DNA of 64,000 bases from the NCBI RefSeq assembly GCF_037646705.1, contig NZ_JBBHER010000011.1:1-64000 (forward strand), in the 5' to 3' direction. Numbering within the stretch: the stretch's first letter is position 1; the number at the start of each line of letters is the position of its first letter. Origin of the DNA: Pikeienuella litoralis. GTDB taxonomy: Bacteria; Pseudomonadota; Alphaproteobacteria; Rhodobacterales; Rhodobacteraceae. The translations under genes were made by a program, and so were the position numbers. Shown piece by piece: positions 24,823-34,094 of the stretch. Under the pieces are notes generated by a model, which saw only the letters and a program-made list of their open reading frames with translations, made no database searches and was not told the DNA's origin.

Positions 24823-26409
24823 TCAGTGCCGGAAGTGACGCATCCCGGTGAAGACCATCGCGAGGCCGCGCTCGTCCGCCGCCGCGATCACCTCCTCATC
24901 CCGGATGGAGCCGCCGGGCTGGATCACCGCGGTGGCGCCGGCTTCCGCCGCCGTGATCAGCCCGTCCGCGAACGGGAAGAAGGCGTCGGACGCGACGACG
25001 GCGCCTGCTGCGGGGCTGGCGTCGAGGCCGAGCGCCGTGGCCATGTCCTCCGCCTTTCGCGCGGCGATGCGGGTGGAATCGACCCGGCTCATCTGCCCGG
25101 CGCCGACGCCGACCGTCGCGCCGTCTTTCGCGTAGACGATGGCGTTGGATTTCACATGTTTGGCGACCGCCCTGGCGAACAGGAGATCGGCGATCTCGGC
25201 TTCGCTCGGGGCGCGTTTCGTCACGACCTTCAGATCGGCGGCGGCGACGACGCCATTGTCGCGGTCCTGCGCGAGAAATCCGCCTGCGACCTGGCGAAAG
25301 GTGAGGCCGGACGCCGCCGGGTCCGGCAGGGCGCCGGCGGTCAGCAGGCGAAGATTCTTCTTCGCCGCGAAAATGTTCTTCGCTTCGTCGGTCGCGTCGG
25401 GGGCGATCACGACCTCGGTGAAGATCGCGGCGATCCGCTCGGCGGTTTCGCCATCGAGGAGGCCGTTCAGCGCGATCACGCCGCCGAAAGCCGAGGTCCG
25501 GTCGCAATCGAAGGCGCGGGAGTAGGCCTCCGCCAGCGTCGCCCCGAATGCGACGCCGCAAGGGTTGGCGTGTTTGATGATCGCGCAGGCGGGCCCGTCC
25601 GCGGGCGCGAATTCGGCCACCAGCTCATAGGCGGCGTCGGTGTCGTTGATGTTGTTGTAGCTGAGCGCCTTGCCCTGATGCTGCGTCGCGGTGGCGACGC
25701 CGGGGCGGGGGGCGCCGCCGATATAGAACGCCGCCGCCTGGTGCGGATTCTCGCCATAACGCATCGTCTGCTTCAGCGCTCCGGCGAAGACCCGCCGCCG
25801 CGGCGCGGCGTCGCCGGCCTCGGCCGCCATCCAGGAGGAGACCGCGGCGTCATAGGCCCCGGTGCGGGCGTAGGCGGCCGCGGCCATGCGCCGGCGGAAC
25901 TCTTCCGACGGGCCTCCGGCGGCGATCTCCTCGAGGAGCGGCGCGTAATCCTCCGCGTCGACGACGACGGTGACATGCGCATGGTTCTTGGCGGCCGCCC
26001 GGATCATGGCCGGGCCGCCGATGTCGATATTCTCGACGCAGGCGTCGTAGGAGGCGCCCGCGGCGACGGTCGCCTCGAACGGGTAGAGGTTGACGATCAG
26101 GAGGTCGATCGGCTGAACGCCATGCTCGGTCATCGCCGCCTGATGCGCGGGGTCGTCCCTGCGTGCGAGGAGCGCGCCATGCACCATCGGGTGGAGCGTC
26201 TTGACGCGCCCGTCCATCATTTCGGGAAAGCCGGTGAGTTCGGCGACGTCGCGGACCTTGAGCCCGGCCTCGCGCAGCGCGCGCGCGGTGCCTCCGGTCG
26301 AGATCAGCTCGACGCCGCGTCCGGCCAGCGCGGTTGCGAGTTCGGTCAGCCCGGATTTGTCGGAAACGGAAATCAGGGCGCGCCGGATCGGCGTTCGGTT
26401 CTCTGGCAT
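24823..26409 (-). CDS. purH: Bifunctional AICAR transformylase / IMP cyclohydrolase
   Basis: A 528-residue enzyme of the last two steps of IMP synthesis. The N-terminal cyclohydrolase (MGS-like) domain begins RRALISVSDKSGL, followed by ELISTGGTARALREAG and GFPEMMDGRVKTLHPMVHG. The transformylase domain has RYGENPHQAAAFY, KALSYNNINDTDAA and KHANPCGVA, with the catalytic Lys-His there. The end (SIRDEEVIAAADERGLAMV, TGMRHFRH) is canonical. It is the last gene of a minus-strand run behind the heparinase-like gene. Confidence 0.97.
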   Translation of the reverse strand: MPENRTPIRRALISVSDKSGLTELATALAGRGVELISTGGTARALREAGLKVRDVAELTGFPEMMDGRVKTLHPMVHGALLARRDDPAHQAAMTEHGVQPIDLLIVNLYPFEATVAAGASYDACVENIDIGGPAMIRAAAKNHAHVTVVVDAEDYAPLLEEIAAGGPSEEFRRRMAAAAYARTGAYDAAVSSWMAAEAGDAAPRRRVFAGALKQTMRYGENPHQAAAFYIGGAPRPGVATATQHQGKALSYNNINDTDAAYELVAEFAPADGPACAIIKHANPCGVAFGATLAEAYSRAFDCDRTSAFGGVIALNGLLDGETAERIAAIFTEVVIAPDATDEAKNIFAAKKNLRLLTAGALPDPAASGLTFRQVAGGFLAQDRDNGVVAAADLKVVTKRAPSEAEIADLLFARAVAKHVKSNAIVYAKDGATVGVGAGQMSRVDSTRIAARKAEDMATALGLDASPAAGAVVASDAFFPFADGLITAAEAGATAVIQPGGSIRDEEVIAAADERGLAMVFTGMRHFRH

Positions 26410-26443
26410 CGGAGCTGGCGTCCTTTCGGTTCAGGCTTGTCGA

Positions 26444-28138
26444 TCAACACGGCCGCGCGGTCTCGGCCCGGCGGAATGTCCACTTCGCCACGCCGCTGTA
26501 ATCCTTCGTCCGCGCTCTGACCACGATCTGTTTTGTCGCGCGCGGCGCGGCGCGGCGTTCGTCGAGATAGACGCTTTCCTCGAGCGCGAGGTCGCCGCCC
26601 GATTGCCGCATGATCCAGGTCTCGCCGTCATTGGCGCCGTCCCGCGCGGGGAGGTGGAGCCGGAGCGCGGATCCGGCGAGGAAAAACTCGGCGCCGACGC
26701 TCGGATGCAGATGGAAGCGGATGGTGAACGAGATCCGCGCGGGGTCGCGGCGCCGCGCGGCGGCGTCGAAGGCGGCGCGAGGGCCAGGGCCGGAGGCGCT
26801 GAGTCGATCCTCGCCGCGAAGGTCGCCGCCATCGGCTGAGAGGAAGAACCGGCGCTGATGAATCAGGCCGTGGCTCCGCAGCCAGCCGTCATGCTCCGCG
26901 ATCAGCCAGAGTCCGGTTTCATCCTCCTGCCGCACGGCGTTGACATGGCCGGGCGCGCCGGGCGCGAGGTCGGCGTCGGCCTGTCGGGCGCTCGACGCGG
27001 CGTCCACGCTGAGGCCGCTATGCGCCGCGGGGGATCGGGCGGCGCGCAGCCATTCCTCGCCGAAGCGCGCGCCGGGGCCGCAATTCACGATCAGCGGCCA
27101 CCGGCCGACGGCGGCCTCGACGCAGAACAGACTGGCGCGCCGGTCGCCGTCGGCGCGGCGCTCCTCGCCGGCGTCGAAGATGACCGCGGTGCGGCCGCTG
27201 GCGATCCGGTGAAACCCCATCGTCTCCCGAATCTGCGCGCCCGCCCGCACGCCCGACGCGGCGAGCGCGCGGTCGATCCGCTCCGGGTCTCCCCCGCCGC
27301 CGCCATGAAACCGCGCGAGGGCGCCGTCGCCGAAGCGAAGCGCCCGCACCGCGGTGGCCAGCCGCTCCAGCGCGTCGAGATGCGCGGGCGCAGGGGCGAT
27401 CCCCGCGCTCTCGAGGCTGCGCGCGGCCCAGGAGAGGACGGCGAGCGCCTCCATCACCTCCTCGGGGCAGCGGGAGGGGAGGCCGCCGTCGCCGCCGACC
27501 CTGAGCTGCGATTCGCGCCCGAGCGCGGCGACGCCGTCCGCCAGCATGCCCGCCCGCCCGAGCGCGAGGCCGGCGTGGGCGAGGCCTGCGGCCGCATGAA
27601 ACCGCTCCAGCCCCGCCGGCGCGCGCCGCCAGCGCCGCCTGAGAAAGCGCGCCTGCCGGCCGATGGAGCGGAGAAACGCGCGGCTCTCCCCCGGCCCGGC
27701 GGCGTCGAAAATCATCGGCGCGTGACAGAGCCAATGCGTCAGGCGCCGACCGGCGAGGCCCGGGCGCCAGCCTGGGCCGCCGTCGCCGTAAAGCCGGATC
27801 CATTCGAAAAGCCAGCCGACGAGGCGGGCGCGGGTCTCCGCGTCGGGCGCCGCCGCGGCGTCGTCGAGCCAGTCGAAGCCGTGGAGCGCCGCCGCCCAGC
27901 CCGGGGTCGGGGCGGCCTGCGCCCATGGGCTCGCGCCCGGCGCTTCGACGAGAGAGCCCTGAAAGCGGAGCGTTCCGGCGACGAGGCGCCGCGCGGCCGC
28001 GCCATCGCCGGTCCAGAGCGGCTCCGGGACGACGCGGATCTCTTTCGGCGTCAGCCCGAAACGCGCGATCCAGGCGTGGAGGCGGTCGCCGGCGCCTCTG
28101 CGCGGCGCGGGCGCGGCGCTCGTTTGCTGTTTGGTCAT
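26444..28138 (-). CDS. Heparinase II/III family protein
   Basis: A 564-residue protein with the helical toroid plus beta-sandwich layout of alginate/heparinase lyases. The N-terminal part (WLFEWIRLYGDGGPGWRP, GRRLTHWLCHAPMIF) forms the toroid; the C-terminal part contains FHRIASGRTAVIFDAG, AHSGLSVDAASS and VNAVRQEDETGLWLIAEHDGW, as in the family's catalytic beta-domain. It may act as a polysaccharide lyase, possibly on a cell-surface polymer. The start at 28138 lies after the rsmB stop. The heparinase-rsmB-purH order is shared by many Rhodobacteraceae; function remains unproven, and no signal peptide is visible. Confidence 0.85.
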   Translation of the reverse strand: MTKQQTSAAPAPRRGAGDRLHAWIARFGLTPKEIRVVPEPLWTGDGAAARRLVAGTLRFQGSLVEAPGASPWAQAAPTPGWAAALHGFDWLDDAAAAPDAETRARLVGWLFEWIRLYGDGGPGWRPGLAGRRLTHWLCHAPMIFDAAGPGESRAFLRSIGRQARFLRRRWRRAPAGLERFHAAAGLAHAGLALGRAGMLADGVAALGRESQLRVGGDGGLPSRCPEEVMEALAVLSWAARSLESAGIAPAPAHLDALERLATAVRALRFGDGALARFHGGGGGDPERIDRALAASGVRAGAQIRETMGFHRIASGRTAVIFDAGEERRADGDRRASLFCVEAAVGRWPLIVNCGPGARFGEEWLRAARSPAAHSGLSVDAASSARQADADLAPGAPGHVNAVRQEDETGLWLIAEHDGWLRSHGLIHQRRFFLSADGGDLRGEDRLSASGPGPRAAFDAAARRRDPARISFTIRFHLHPSVGAEFFLAGSALRLHLPARDGANDGETWIMRQSGGDLALEESVYLDERRAAPRATKQIVVRARTKDYSGVAKWTFRRAETARPC

Positions 28139-28200
28139 GGGTCCGCTCGACGACCGTGTTCCCGGCTCTCGCTTCAGCCTACGCTCCGGCGCGGCTCGTG

Positions 28201-29475
28201 TCACGCGGCGCGGACGAGGCGGGAGGCGTAGAACCCGTCGAGCCCGCCGAGCTCCGGCCAATGATCGGGGCGGGCGCGAAAGTCGCCGGCGCGGGTCAGG
28301 AGCGCGGCGTCGCCGATCTCCTCGGCGCCGATCGGCGCGCGGCTGGCGTCCGGCCGGGCTTTCAGAAAGGCGTTTGTCTGCGCTTCGCCTTCGGCGTGAA
28401 AGAGCGAGCATGTCGCGTAGATCAGCGTCCCGCGCGGCGCGGTCAGGCGCCAGGCGGCGTCGAGCAGCCGCTTCTGGAGCGCGGCGACGGCGCCGACCTC
28501 GCCTCCGCTTCGGATATACGGAAGTTCCGGGTGCCGGCGGATCGTGCCGGTGGCGGTGCAGGGCGCGTCGAGAAGGACGAGATCGAAGGGCGCGGCGGCC
28601 CAGTCAAGCGCGTCCGCGACGATGATCTCCGCGGCGAGGCCGGTGCGGGCGAGATTCTCGGCGAGCCGCTTCATGCGCGGGGCGGAGCTGTCGAGCGCGG
28701 TGACCGCCCAGCCCGCCGCCGCGAGCTGCATGGTCTTGCCGCCGGGCGCCGCGCAGAGATCGAGCGCGCGCCGGCCGGCGCCGGGGCCGGCGAGCCGGGC
28801 GGGAATGGCGGCGGCGGCGTCCTGCGCCCACCAGTCCCCTTCGGCGTAGCCGGGAAGTTCGGTGAGCCGGCCCGGCCGCCTGAGCCTGACCGATCCGCTC
28901 GGCGTCGCCGCGCCGCCGAGGCGTGCGGCGAGCGCGGCGGCGTCGCCGTCCTTCGGCGTGAGATCGAGCGGGGCCGGCGCGAGATGCGCCGCCGCGATCG
29001 CCGCGGCGCCCGTCTTTCCCCAATCCGCGCGAAGCGCCCGCCAGAGCCAGTCCGGCGTCGAAAGCCGGGGCCGGTCGAGCGCGGTCCAGACCGCCGGCCC
29101 TTCCTCGGCCACCCGGCGGAGAACGGCGTTGATCAGCCCCGCGAGCGGCGCGGTCTTCTTCTCCGATTTGGCCAGCCTGACGGCGGAATCGACCACGCCG
29201 TGCGCGGCCTCGTCCAGCGCCAGGATCTCGGTGGCGCCGAGCCGGAGAATCATTTGCGCAGGCCGCGCGGCCGGGCGTTTCATGAAGTGAGCGAGGATCG
29301 CGTCGGTCGCGCCGAGATGGCGGAGCGTCGCGCGCGCCAGAGTGAGCGCGCGCGCCCGTTCCGCCGCCGCGAGCCCGGAGGGGAGCGCGGCCTCGTCCAG
29401 CGCCGCGCCGGAGCCGATGGTCGCGTCGATCAGCGTGAGAGCTCCGCCGCGAGCCTTGAGCGCGCTCACCCCCAC
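28201..29475 (-). CDS. rsmB: 16S rRNA (cytosine-967-C5)-methyltransferase
   Basis: A 424-residue RsmB-type enzyme. The N-terminal NusB-like domain (about 1-130) has RLGATEILALDEAAHGVVDSAV and LINAVLRR. The SAM-binding domain has LDLCAAPGGKTMQLA, and the two catalytic cysteines are in LLDAPCTATGTIRRHPE and YATCSLFHAEGE. It methylates C967 of 16S rRNA with SAM. The start may be the GTG at 29475 or the GTG at 29469, which overlaps the htpX stop. It is part of the htpX-rsmB-heparinase-purH run. Confidence 0.93.
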   Translation of the reverse strand: MGVSALKARGGALTLIDATIGSGAALDEAALPSGLAAAERARALTLARATLRHLGATDAILAHFMKRPAARPAQMILRLGATEILALDEAAHGVVDSAVRLAKSEKKTAPLAGLINAVLRRVAEEGPAVWTALDRPRLSTPDWLWRALRADWGKTGAAAIAAAHLAPAPLDLTPKDGDAAALAARLGGAATPSGSVRLRRPGRLTELPGYAEGDWWAQDAAAAIPARLAGPGAGRRALDLCAAPGGKTMQLAAAGWAVTALDSSAPRMKRLAENLARTGLAAEIIVADALDWAAAPFDLVLLDAPCTATGTIRRHPELPYIRSGGEVGAVAALQKRLLDAAWRLTAPRGTLIYATCSLFHAEGEAQTNAFLKARPDASRAPIGAEEIGDAALLTRAGDFRARPDHWPELGGLDGFYASRLVRAA

Positions 29476-30332
29476 GGCCCGCGAGGGGCGGAGGCGCGGC
29501 GCCCGCCGGCCATTTCCTCAAGCGCGGCGATGCGATTCTCGGGGCTGGGGTGAGAGGAGAAGAGCCGGTCGGCGCCCCGGCCGGACAAGGGATTCATGAT
29601 GAAGAGATGCGCGGTCGAGGGGTGGCGCTCCGCGCTCGGCATCTCGATGCGCCCGGCGAGGCCGGAAATCTTCGCGAGCGCGGAGGCGAGCGCCAGCGGA
29701 TCGCCGCTGATCTCCGCGCCGGCCCGGTCCGCGGCGTATTCGCGGGTCCGCGAGATCGCCATCTGCACCACGCTTGCGGCGAGCGGCGCGAAGATCATCA
29801 CGAGGAGCGCGCCGACAATCCCGCCGGCGCCGCGCTCGTTGCGAAAGAAAAGCGCGAACTGGGCGAGAAAGCCGATGGCGCCGGCGATGGTCGCGGCGAT
29901 GGTCATGATCAGCGTGTCGCGATTGCGGATATGCGCGAGCTCGTGCGCCATGACGCCGGCGAGCTCCGGCTCCGTCAGCCGCCTGATCAGCCCGGTCGTC
30001 ATGGCGACCGCGGCGTTCTCGGGGTTCCGGCCGGTCGCGAAGGCGTTCGGCTGGTCGGAATGGATGATATAGATCGCCGGGGTCGGCAGACCGGCGTTCT
30101 GCGCGAGCCGCGCGACCATGTTGTAAAGCTCCGGCGCGCCGGCGCGCGTCACTGGTTCGGCCTGATGGGCCCTGAGGGCCATCTTGTCGGAATTCCACCA
30201 GGCCCAGCCGTTCATCCCCATCGCGATGAGGAAAGCGATCATGGCGCCGCCCGCGCCGCCGAGCAGATAGCCGACCGCGAGGAAGAGCCCGGTCATCGCC
30301 GCGAGCAGCAGGGCTGTTTTTGCGTAGTTCAT
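29466..30332 (-). CDS. htpX: Zinc metalloprotease HtpX
   Basis: A 288-residue membrane protease that degrades misfolded membrane proteins. The zinc motif is HELAH in MAHELAHIRNRD, with the third ligand Glu in REYAADRAGAE. Two N-terminal membrane helices (about 6-40) and two more around 150-190 anchor it. The start at 30332 (MNYAKTALLL) is used; a longer upstream frame is not. It is divergent from a small SdhAF4-like gene only 35 bases away. The C-terminal tail after AALEEMAGG is short and basic. Confidence 0.95.
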   Translation of the reverse strand: MNYAKTALLLAAMTGLFLAVGYLLGGAGGAMIAFLIAMGMNGWAWWNSDKMALRAHQAEPVTRAGAPELYNMVARLAQNAGLPTPAIYIIHSDQPNAFATGRNPENAAVAMTTGLIRRLTEPELAGVMAHELAHIRNRDTLIMTIAATIAGAIGFLAQFALFFRNERGAGGIVGALLVMIFAPLAASVVQMAISRTREYAADRAGAEISGDPLALASALAKISGLAGRIEMPSAERHPSTAHLFIMNPLSGRGADRLFSSHPSPENRIAALEEMAGGRRASAPRGPWG

Positions 30333-30367
30333 CGGTATATCCCGGTGCGACGTTCGAGGAGGCATAT

Positions 30368-30562
30368 ATGTCCGAAGCAGCTGAGGATAAAGGCATGATG
30401 GAGAAGCGTATCGCTGAAGCGGCCGCGCGCGCGCTGAGGGAGGCGGAGGCGCGCCGCGCCGAGCCGCGCCCGGAGCTTCCAACCGAGCTTGGCGGGCGCG
30501 ACGGGCTGGAGCCGACCCGCTACGGCGATTGGGAGAGCAAGGGCATTCTCTCCGATTTCTGA
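30368..30562 (+). CDS. DUF1674 / succinate dehydrogenase assembly factor 4-like small protein
   Basis: A 64-residue protein whose C-terminus (ELGGRDGLEPTRYGDWESKG followed by ILSDF) is the signature of the DUF1674 family, the bacterial relatives of SdhAF4, which in mitochondria binds the flavinated SdhA subunit and protects complex II assembly. The N-terminal half is a charged helix. The ATG is preceded by GAGGAGG. It has its own start 35 bases from the divergent htpX. Role in this organism inferred from the family; the sdh genes are not nearby. Confidence 0.88.
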   Translation: MSEAAEDKGMMEKRIAEAAARALREAEARRAEPRPELPTELGGRDGLEPTRYGDWESKGILSDF

Positions 30563-30619
30563 CCGGCGCGAGGCTGGGTCAGGGAAAACGAGGGCCGACG
30601 GCTCCCCGCGGGCCGGATC

Positions 30620-31165
30620 ATGAGGGGCGGCGCGGTGAAAACCATCAAGGATTATATCAAGACGATCCCCGACTTTCCGCGAGAGGGGATCCTCTTTCGT
30701 GACGTCACCACGCTGATGGGAGACGCGCGCGGCTTCCGGATGGCGGTCGATCTGCTGGTTCATCCCTATGTCGGGCGGCGGATCGACCGGGTGGTCGGGC
30801 TGGAGGCGCGGGGGTTCATTCTGGGCGGGGCGGTGGCGCACGCGCTCTCGGTGGGGTTCACGCCGATTCGCAAGACGGGAAAGCTCCCCCGGCGGGTGAT
30901 CGCCGAGACGTACACGCTCGAATATGGCGAGGCGGTGATGGAGATCCACGACGACGCCATCCAGCCCGGCGAGCAGGTGCTCATGGTGGACGATCTTCTC
31001 GCGACAGGCGGCACCGCGGAAGCGGGGGCGAAGCTGATCGGGCGGCTGGGCGGCGCCATCGTCGGCTGCGCCTTCGTCATCGACCTGCCGGATCTCGGTG
31101 GGCGGAAGCGGTTGACGGACCTGGGGCTGGACGTTCACGCGCTTTGCGCCTTCGACGGCGAATGA
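30620..31165 (+). CDS. apt: Adenine phosphoribosyltransferase
   Basis: A 181-residue Apt that salvages adenine to AMP with PRPP. The PRPP loop is VLMVDDLLATGGTA, the family N-terminal part is IPDFPREGILFRDVTTLM, and GLEARGFILGG and RKTGKLP are typical. An ATG at 30620 and an in-frame GTG at 30635 are both possible starts; the GTG is closer to the usual Apt N-terminus (KTIKDYIKTIPDFP). It follows the SdhAF4-like gene after 57 bases. Confidence 0.95.
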   Translation: MRGGAVKTIKDYIKTIPDFPREGILFRDVTTLMGDARGFRMAVDLLVHPYVGRRIDRVVGLEARGFILGGAVAHALSVGFTPIRKTGKLPRRVIAETYTLEYGEAVMEIHDDAIQPGEQVLMVDDLLATGGTAEAGAKLIGRLGGAIVGCAFVIDLPDLGGRKRLTDLGLDVHALCAFDGE

Positions 31166-31180
31166 GGCCGGGCGCCGGTC

Positions 31181-31254
31181 TTTTTTCATCTCTTTGATAC
31201 TCGCCGTCATCTTGTGATGGACGCGGACGAATCACCCTCCTATTTTTTTCATCT
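31181..31254 (+). repeat. Pair of 11-base direct repeats upstream of the cyclase-family gene
   Basis: TTTTTTCATCT occurs at 31181-31191 and again at 31244-31254, 63 bases apart (start to start), in the gap between apt and the secreted cyclase. T-rich 11-mers are rare in this GC-rich sequence. The first copy could double as part of an apt termination signal; the second lies about 50 bases before the next ATG. Confidence 0.4.
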
Positions 31255-31305
31255 GCGAACCATCCCGGTATTGGGCGGGTCAGATGAACTAAAGGAGACC
31301 AGGCG

Positions 31306-32220
31306 ATGAAATATTCAGCACTCCTGAGCGGCGCGTTGGCGCTCGCATGCGCGGGGGCGGCCCAGGGCGCGGGGCTTTGGGACGCCTATGACGATGTTTT
31401 CAAGGATGCGAAATATATTGATCTGACCCATGTCATCACTCCGGCGATTCCGGTCTGGCCCGGGTTCGGGGACGCCGAGTTCTTTCCCGCGAAAGCGGGC
31501 GCGGATCTGGAAGGATACGCCAAGAAGGGGGATGTCTTCACCTATGAGGAGCACGGTTTCATCGCGACCAGCTATCTGTTGAAGACGGACCAGCTCGGCA
31601 CTCAGCTCGATCCGCCGGCGCATTGGGCGGCCGAGTACCCGGCGATCGACGAGCTGCCGGCGACCTATACGCTTCGCCCGCTGGTGGTCATCCCGATGCA
31701 GGAGCAGGTGGCCGAAGATTTCGGCTACGCGCTGCAGGTCTCGGACATCGAGAGGTTCGAGGCCGAACATGGGACGATCCCGGAAGGCTCGGTGGTGTTC
31801 GTGCGCTCGGATTGGTCGAAAGGCTGGCCGGACAAGGATTTCGCCGCGCGCGCGCCGTTTCCCGGGGTCGGCCTCGATGCGCTGAAATTCCTTCATCTGG
31901 AGCGGCATATCCTCTTTCACGGCCATGAGCCGCTCGACACCGACGCGACGCCGACCCTCGAAGGCGAATATTGGCTCATGCATAACGGGTACGCTCAGGC
32001 CGAGGGCGTCGCGAATCTCGACCAGGTGCCGCCGACCGGATGCCTGGTTTCGATCGGCTATCCGAAGTTCAAGGGCGGCGCGGGAGGATATGCGCGCTAC
32101 GTCGCCATCTGCCCGCCGGACTGGCCGCATGGGGTGACGATCTCGGACGCGGACGCGCCGCTGCCCAAATTCGACACGCCGCTGCATTGGGACGAAGCGG
32201 CGGGCATGCGCGTGCGCTGA
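31306..32220 (+). CDS. Secreted cyclase family protein (kynurenine formamidase-like)
   Basis: A 304-residue protein of the cyclase/kynurenine formamidase fold. The N-terminal signal (about 1-22, ending AAQGA) predicts export. The domain opens with YIDLTHVITPAIPVWPGF, and the metal-site region is TDQLGTQLDPPAHW at 94-107. In most relatives this reads HxGTHxDxPxH; here two of the histidines are Gln (96 and 100), while Asp102 and His106 remain. The enzyme may therefore bind metal differently or act on another substrate. A strong AAAGGAGA precedes the ATG. It is monocistronic and convergent with mcd. Confidence 0.82.
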   Translation: MKYSALLSGALALACAGAAQGAGLWDAYDDVFKDAKYIDLTHVITPAIPVWPGFGDAEFFPAKAGADLEGYAKKGDVFTYEEHGFIATSYLLKTDQLGTQLDPPAHWAAEYPAIDELPATYTLRPLVVIPMQEQVAEDFGYALQVSDIERFEAEHGTIPEGSVVFVRSDWSKGWPDKDFAARAPFPGVGLDALKFLHLERHILFHGHEPLDTDATPTLEGEYWLMHNGYAQAEGVANLDQVPPTGCLVSIGYPKFKGGAGGYARYVAICPPDWPHGVTISDADAPLPKFDTPLHWDEAAGMRVR

Positions 32221-32268
32221 GCCGATGGCGCGGGCCGATGCGTCCCGAGCGGCGCGCCGGCCCGTCCG

Positions 32269-33942
32269 CTAATTTCCTTCGAGCAGCCGGCGCGCGATGA
32301 CCTGCGCCTGAATCTCCGCCGCGCCCTCGAAGATGTTGAGGATTCGCGCGTCGCAGAGGATTCGCGAGATCGGATATTCGAGCGCGAAGCCGTTCCCGCC
32401 ATGAATCTGCAGGCCGTTGTCGGCGTTCGACCACGCGACGCGGGCGGCGAGAAGTTTCGCCATGCCCGCCTCCAGGTCGCAGCGTCGGTCCGCGTCCTTC
32501 TCGCGCGCGGAAAAATAGGTGATCTGCCGGGCGATCATGATCTCGACCGCCATCATCGCCAGCTTGCCGTAGACGCGCGGGAAGGCGGAGAGCGGCTTGC
32601 CGAATTGCTTGCGCTCTTCGGCGTACCCGAGCGCGATCTCCATCGCCGCCTGCGCGACGCCGACCGCGCGCGCCGCGGTTTGAATCCGGGCGCTCTCGAA
32701 AGTCTTCATCAGATGCTTGAAGCCGAGGCCCTCTTCGCCGCCGAGCAGGTTTTCACCCTTCACCCGGAAGCCGTCGAAGCCGATCTCGTATTCCTTCATG
32801 CCCCGATAGCCGAGAACGCCGATCTCGCCGCCGCTCATGCCCTCGGCGGGGAAGGGGGCTTCGTCCGTCCCGCGCGGCTTCTCGGCGAGAAACATGGAGA
32901 GGCCGCGATAATCGTTCGAATCGCCATCCGTGCGCGCGAGCAGCGTCATCACGTCGGCGCGGGCGGCGTGGGTGATCCAGGTCTTGGCGCCGGTGACGAG
33001 ATAATCCGCCCCGTCCTTCACCGCGCGGGTGCGAAGGGCGCCGAGGTCGGAGCCGGTGTTCGGCTCGGTGAAGACGGCGGTCGGCAGAATCTCCCCGCTC
33101 GCGATCTTCGGCAGCCATTTTTCTCTTTGCGCCTCGCTCCCGCCGTTCAGGATCAATTCCGCCGCGATCTCGGAACGGGTGCCGAGCGAGCCGACGCCGA
33201 TATAGCCGCGGCTGAGCTCCTCCGAGACGACGCACATCGCCGTCTTGCCCATGCCGGCGCCGCCGAACTCCTCCGGGATCGTCAGGCCGAAAACGCCGAG
33301 CGCCGCCATCTCCTCGATGATCTCGATCGGGATCAACTCATCGCGGAGATGCCAGCCATGGGCGTGGGGGATCACTTTTTCGTCGGCGAAACGGCGGAAC
33401 TGGTCGCGCACCATCTCGAATTCCTCGTCGAGGCCGGTGGCGCCGAAGGTCGCGGCGCCCCGGCGCTCGATCATCAGTTCGACGAGGCGGCGGCGGGCGG
33501 CGTCGGTGGAGCCGGTCTCGATCAATCGATCGATGGCGGCGGTCGAGAGCATGGCCGCGTCCGCGCCGATATCGCACAGCCGCGCGATCTCCCCCTGGCT
33601 CATCGGCAGGCCGCCGCGGAGCTGGGCGAGATACTCGCCGGCGCCGATCCCGAGGATCACCCGCTCCATCTCGCCGAAAGCGCCGGCCTCCTCCAGCCGC
33701 TCGGCCCAATCGCGAAGCTGGCGGAGGCATTCCACATAGGTCGCGATCCAGGCGAGGCAGTGAGCGGCGTGCTGCTCGGTCTCGAGCACGGCGTTGGAGA
33801 TTCTGGCGCCGGCCGCGACCCGCGCGCGAAGGCTTTCGCGGCCGGCGGCCAGCACGGCCTCGACGGCGGGCAGCGCCTCCGTCAGCAGGCGCCTGAAATC
33901 GGGAGGGGACGCGGATTCCGCGGCGGATGCAGGGTGGGCCAT
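32269..33942 (-). CDS. mcd: Acyl-CoA dehydrogenase, (2S)-methylsuccinyl-CoA dehydrogenase-like
   Basis: A 557-residue acyl-CoA dehydrogenase with an extra N-terminal domain of about 150 residues. The dehydrogenase core has AVFTEPNTGSDLG (FAD site), WITHAARADVMTL, RIQTAARAVG and LQIHGGNGF, and the base region is NIFEGAAEIQ. This long architecture and segments such as AMCVVSEELSRGYIGVGSLG match methylsuccinyl-CoA dehydrogenase of the ethylmalonyl-CoA pathway, which oxidises (2S)-methylsuccinyl-CoA to mesaconyl-CoA during acetate assimilation. The start has GAAAGGA upstream. Partner genes (ccr, ecm, mch) are not in the window. The specific assignment is inference from length and sequence pattern. 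Confidence 0.8.
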   Translation of the reverse strand: MAHPASAAESASPPDFRRLLTEALPAVEAVLAAGRESLRARVAAGARISNAVLETEQHAAHCLAWIATYVECLRQLRDWAERLEEAGAFGEMERVILGIGAGEYLAQLRGGLPMSQGEIARLCDIGADAAMLSTAAIDRLIETGSTDAARRRLVELMIERRGAATFGATGLDEEFEMVRDQFRRFADEKVIPHAHGWHLRDELIPIEIIEEMAALGVFGLTIPEEFGGAGMGKTAMCVVSEELSRGYIGVGSLGTRSEIAAELILNGGSEAQREKWLPKIASGEILPTAVFTEPNTGSDLGALRTRAVKDGADYLVTGAKTWITHAARADVMTLLARTDGDSNDYRGLSMFLAEKPRGTDEAPFPAEGMSGGEIGVLGYRGMKEYEIGFDGFRVKGENLLGGEEGLGFKHLMKTFESARIQTAARAVGVAQAAMEIALGYAEERKQFGKPLSAFPRVYGKLAMMAVEIMIARQITYFSAREKDADRRCDLEAGMAKLLAARVAWSNADNGLQIHGGNGFALEYPISRILCDARILNIFEGAAEIQAQVIARRLLEGN

Positions 33943-34094
33943 CTGGTCGATCCTTTCACGGGCGCCGACGCCGCAGCGCGGAATCGTTGTTCTTGCAGGT
34001 GCGAGTGACCTACCGTGGCTGCGGGATCCCGTCAACGCGCGCGCAATTAACGAACTTAACGGGCTTCCTGTAGGTCAGATTCTTACCTCTCGCT

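Noticed and set aside
24499..26520. A 673-codon plus-strand frame over purH
   Set aside because: It is antisense to purH and has no recognisable domain.
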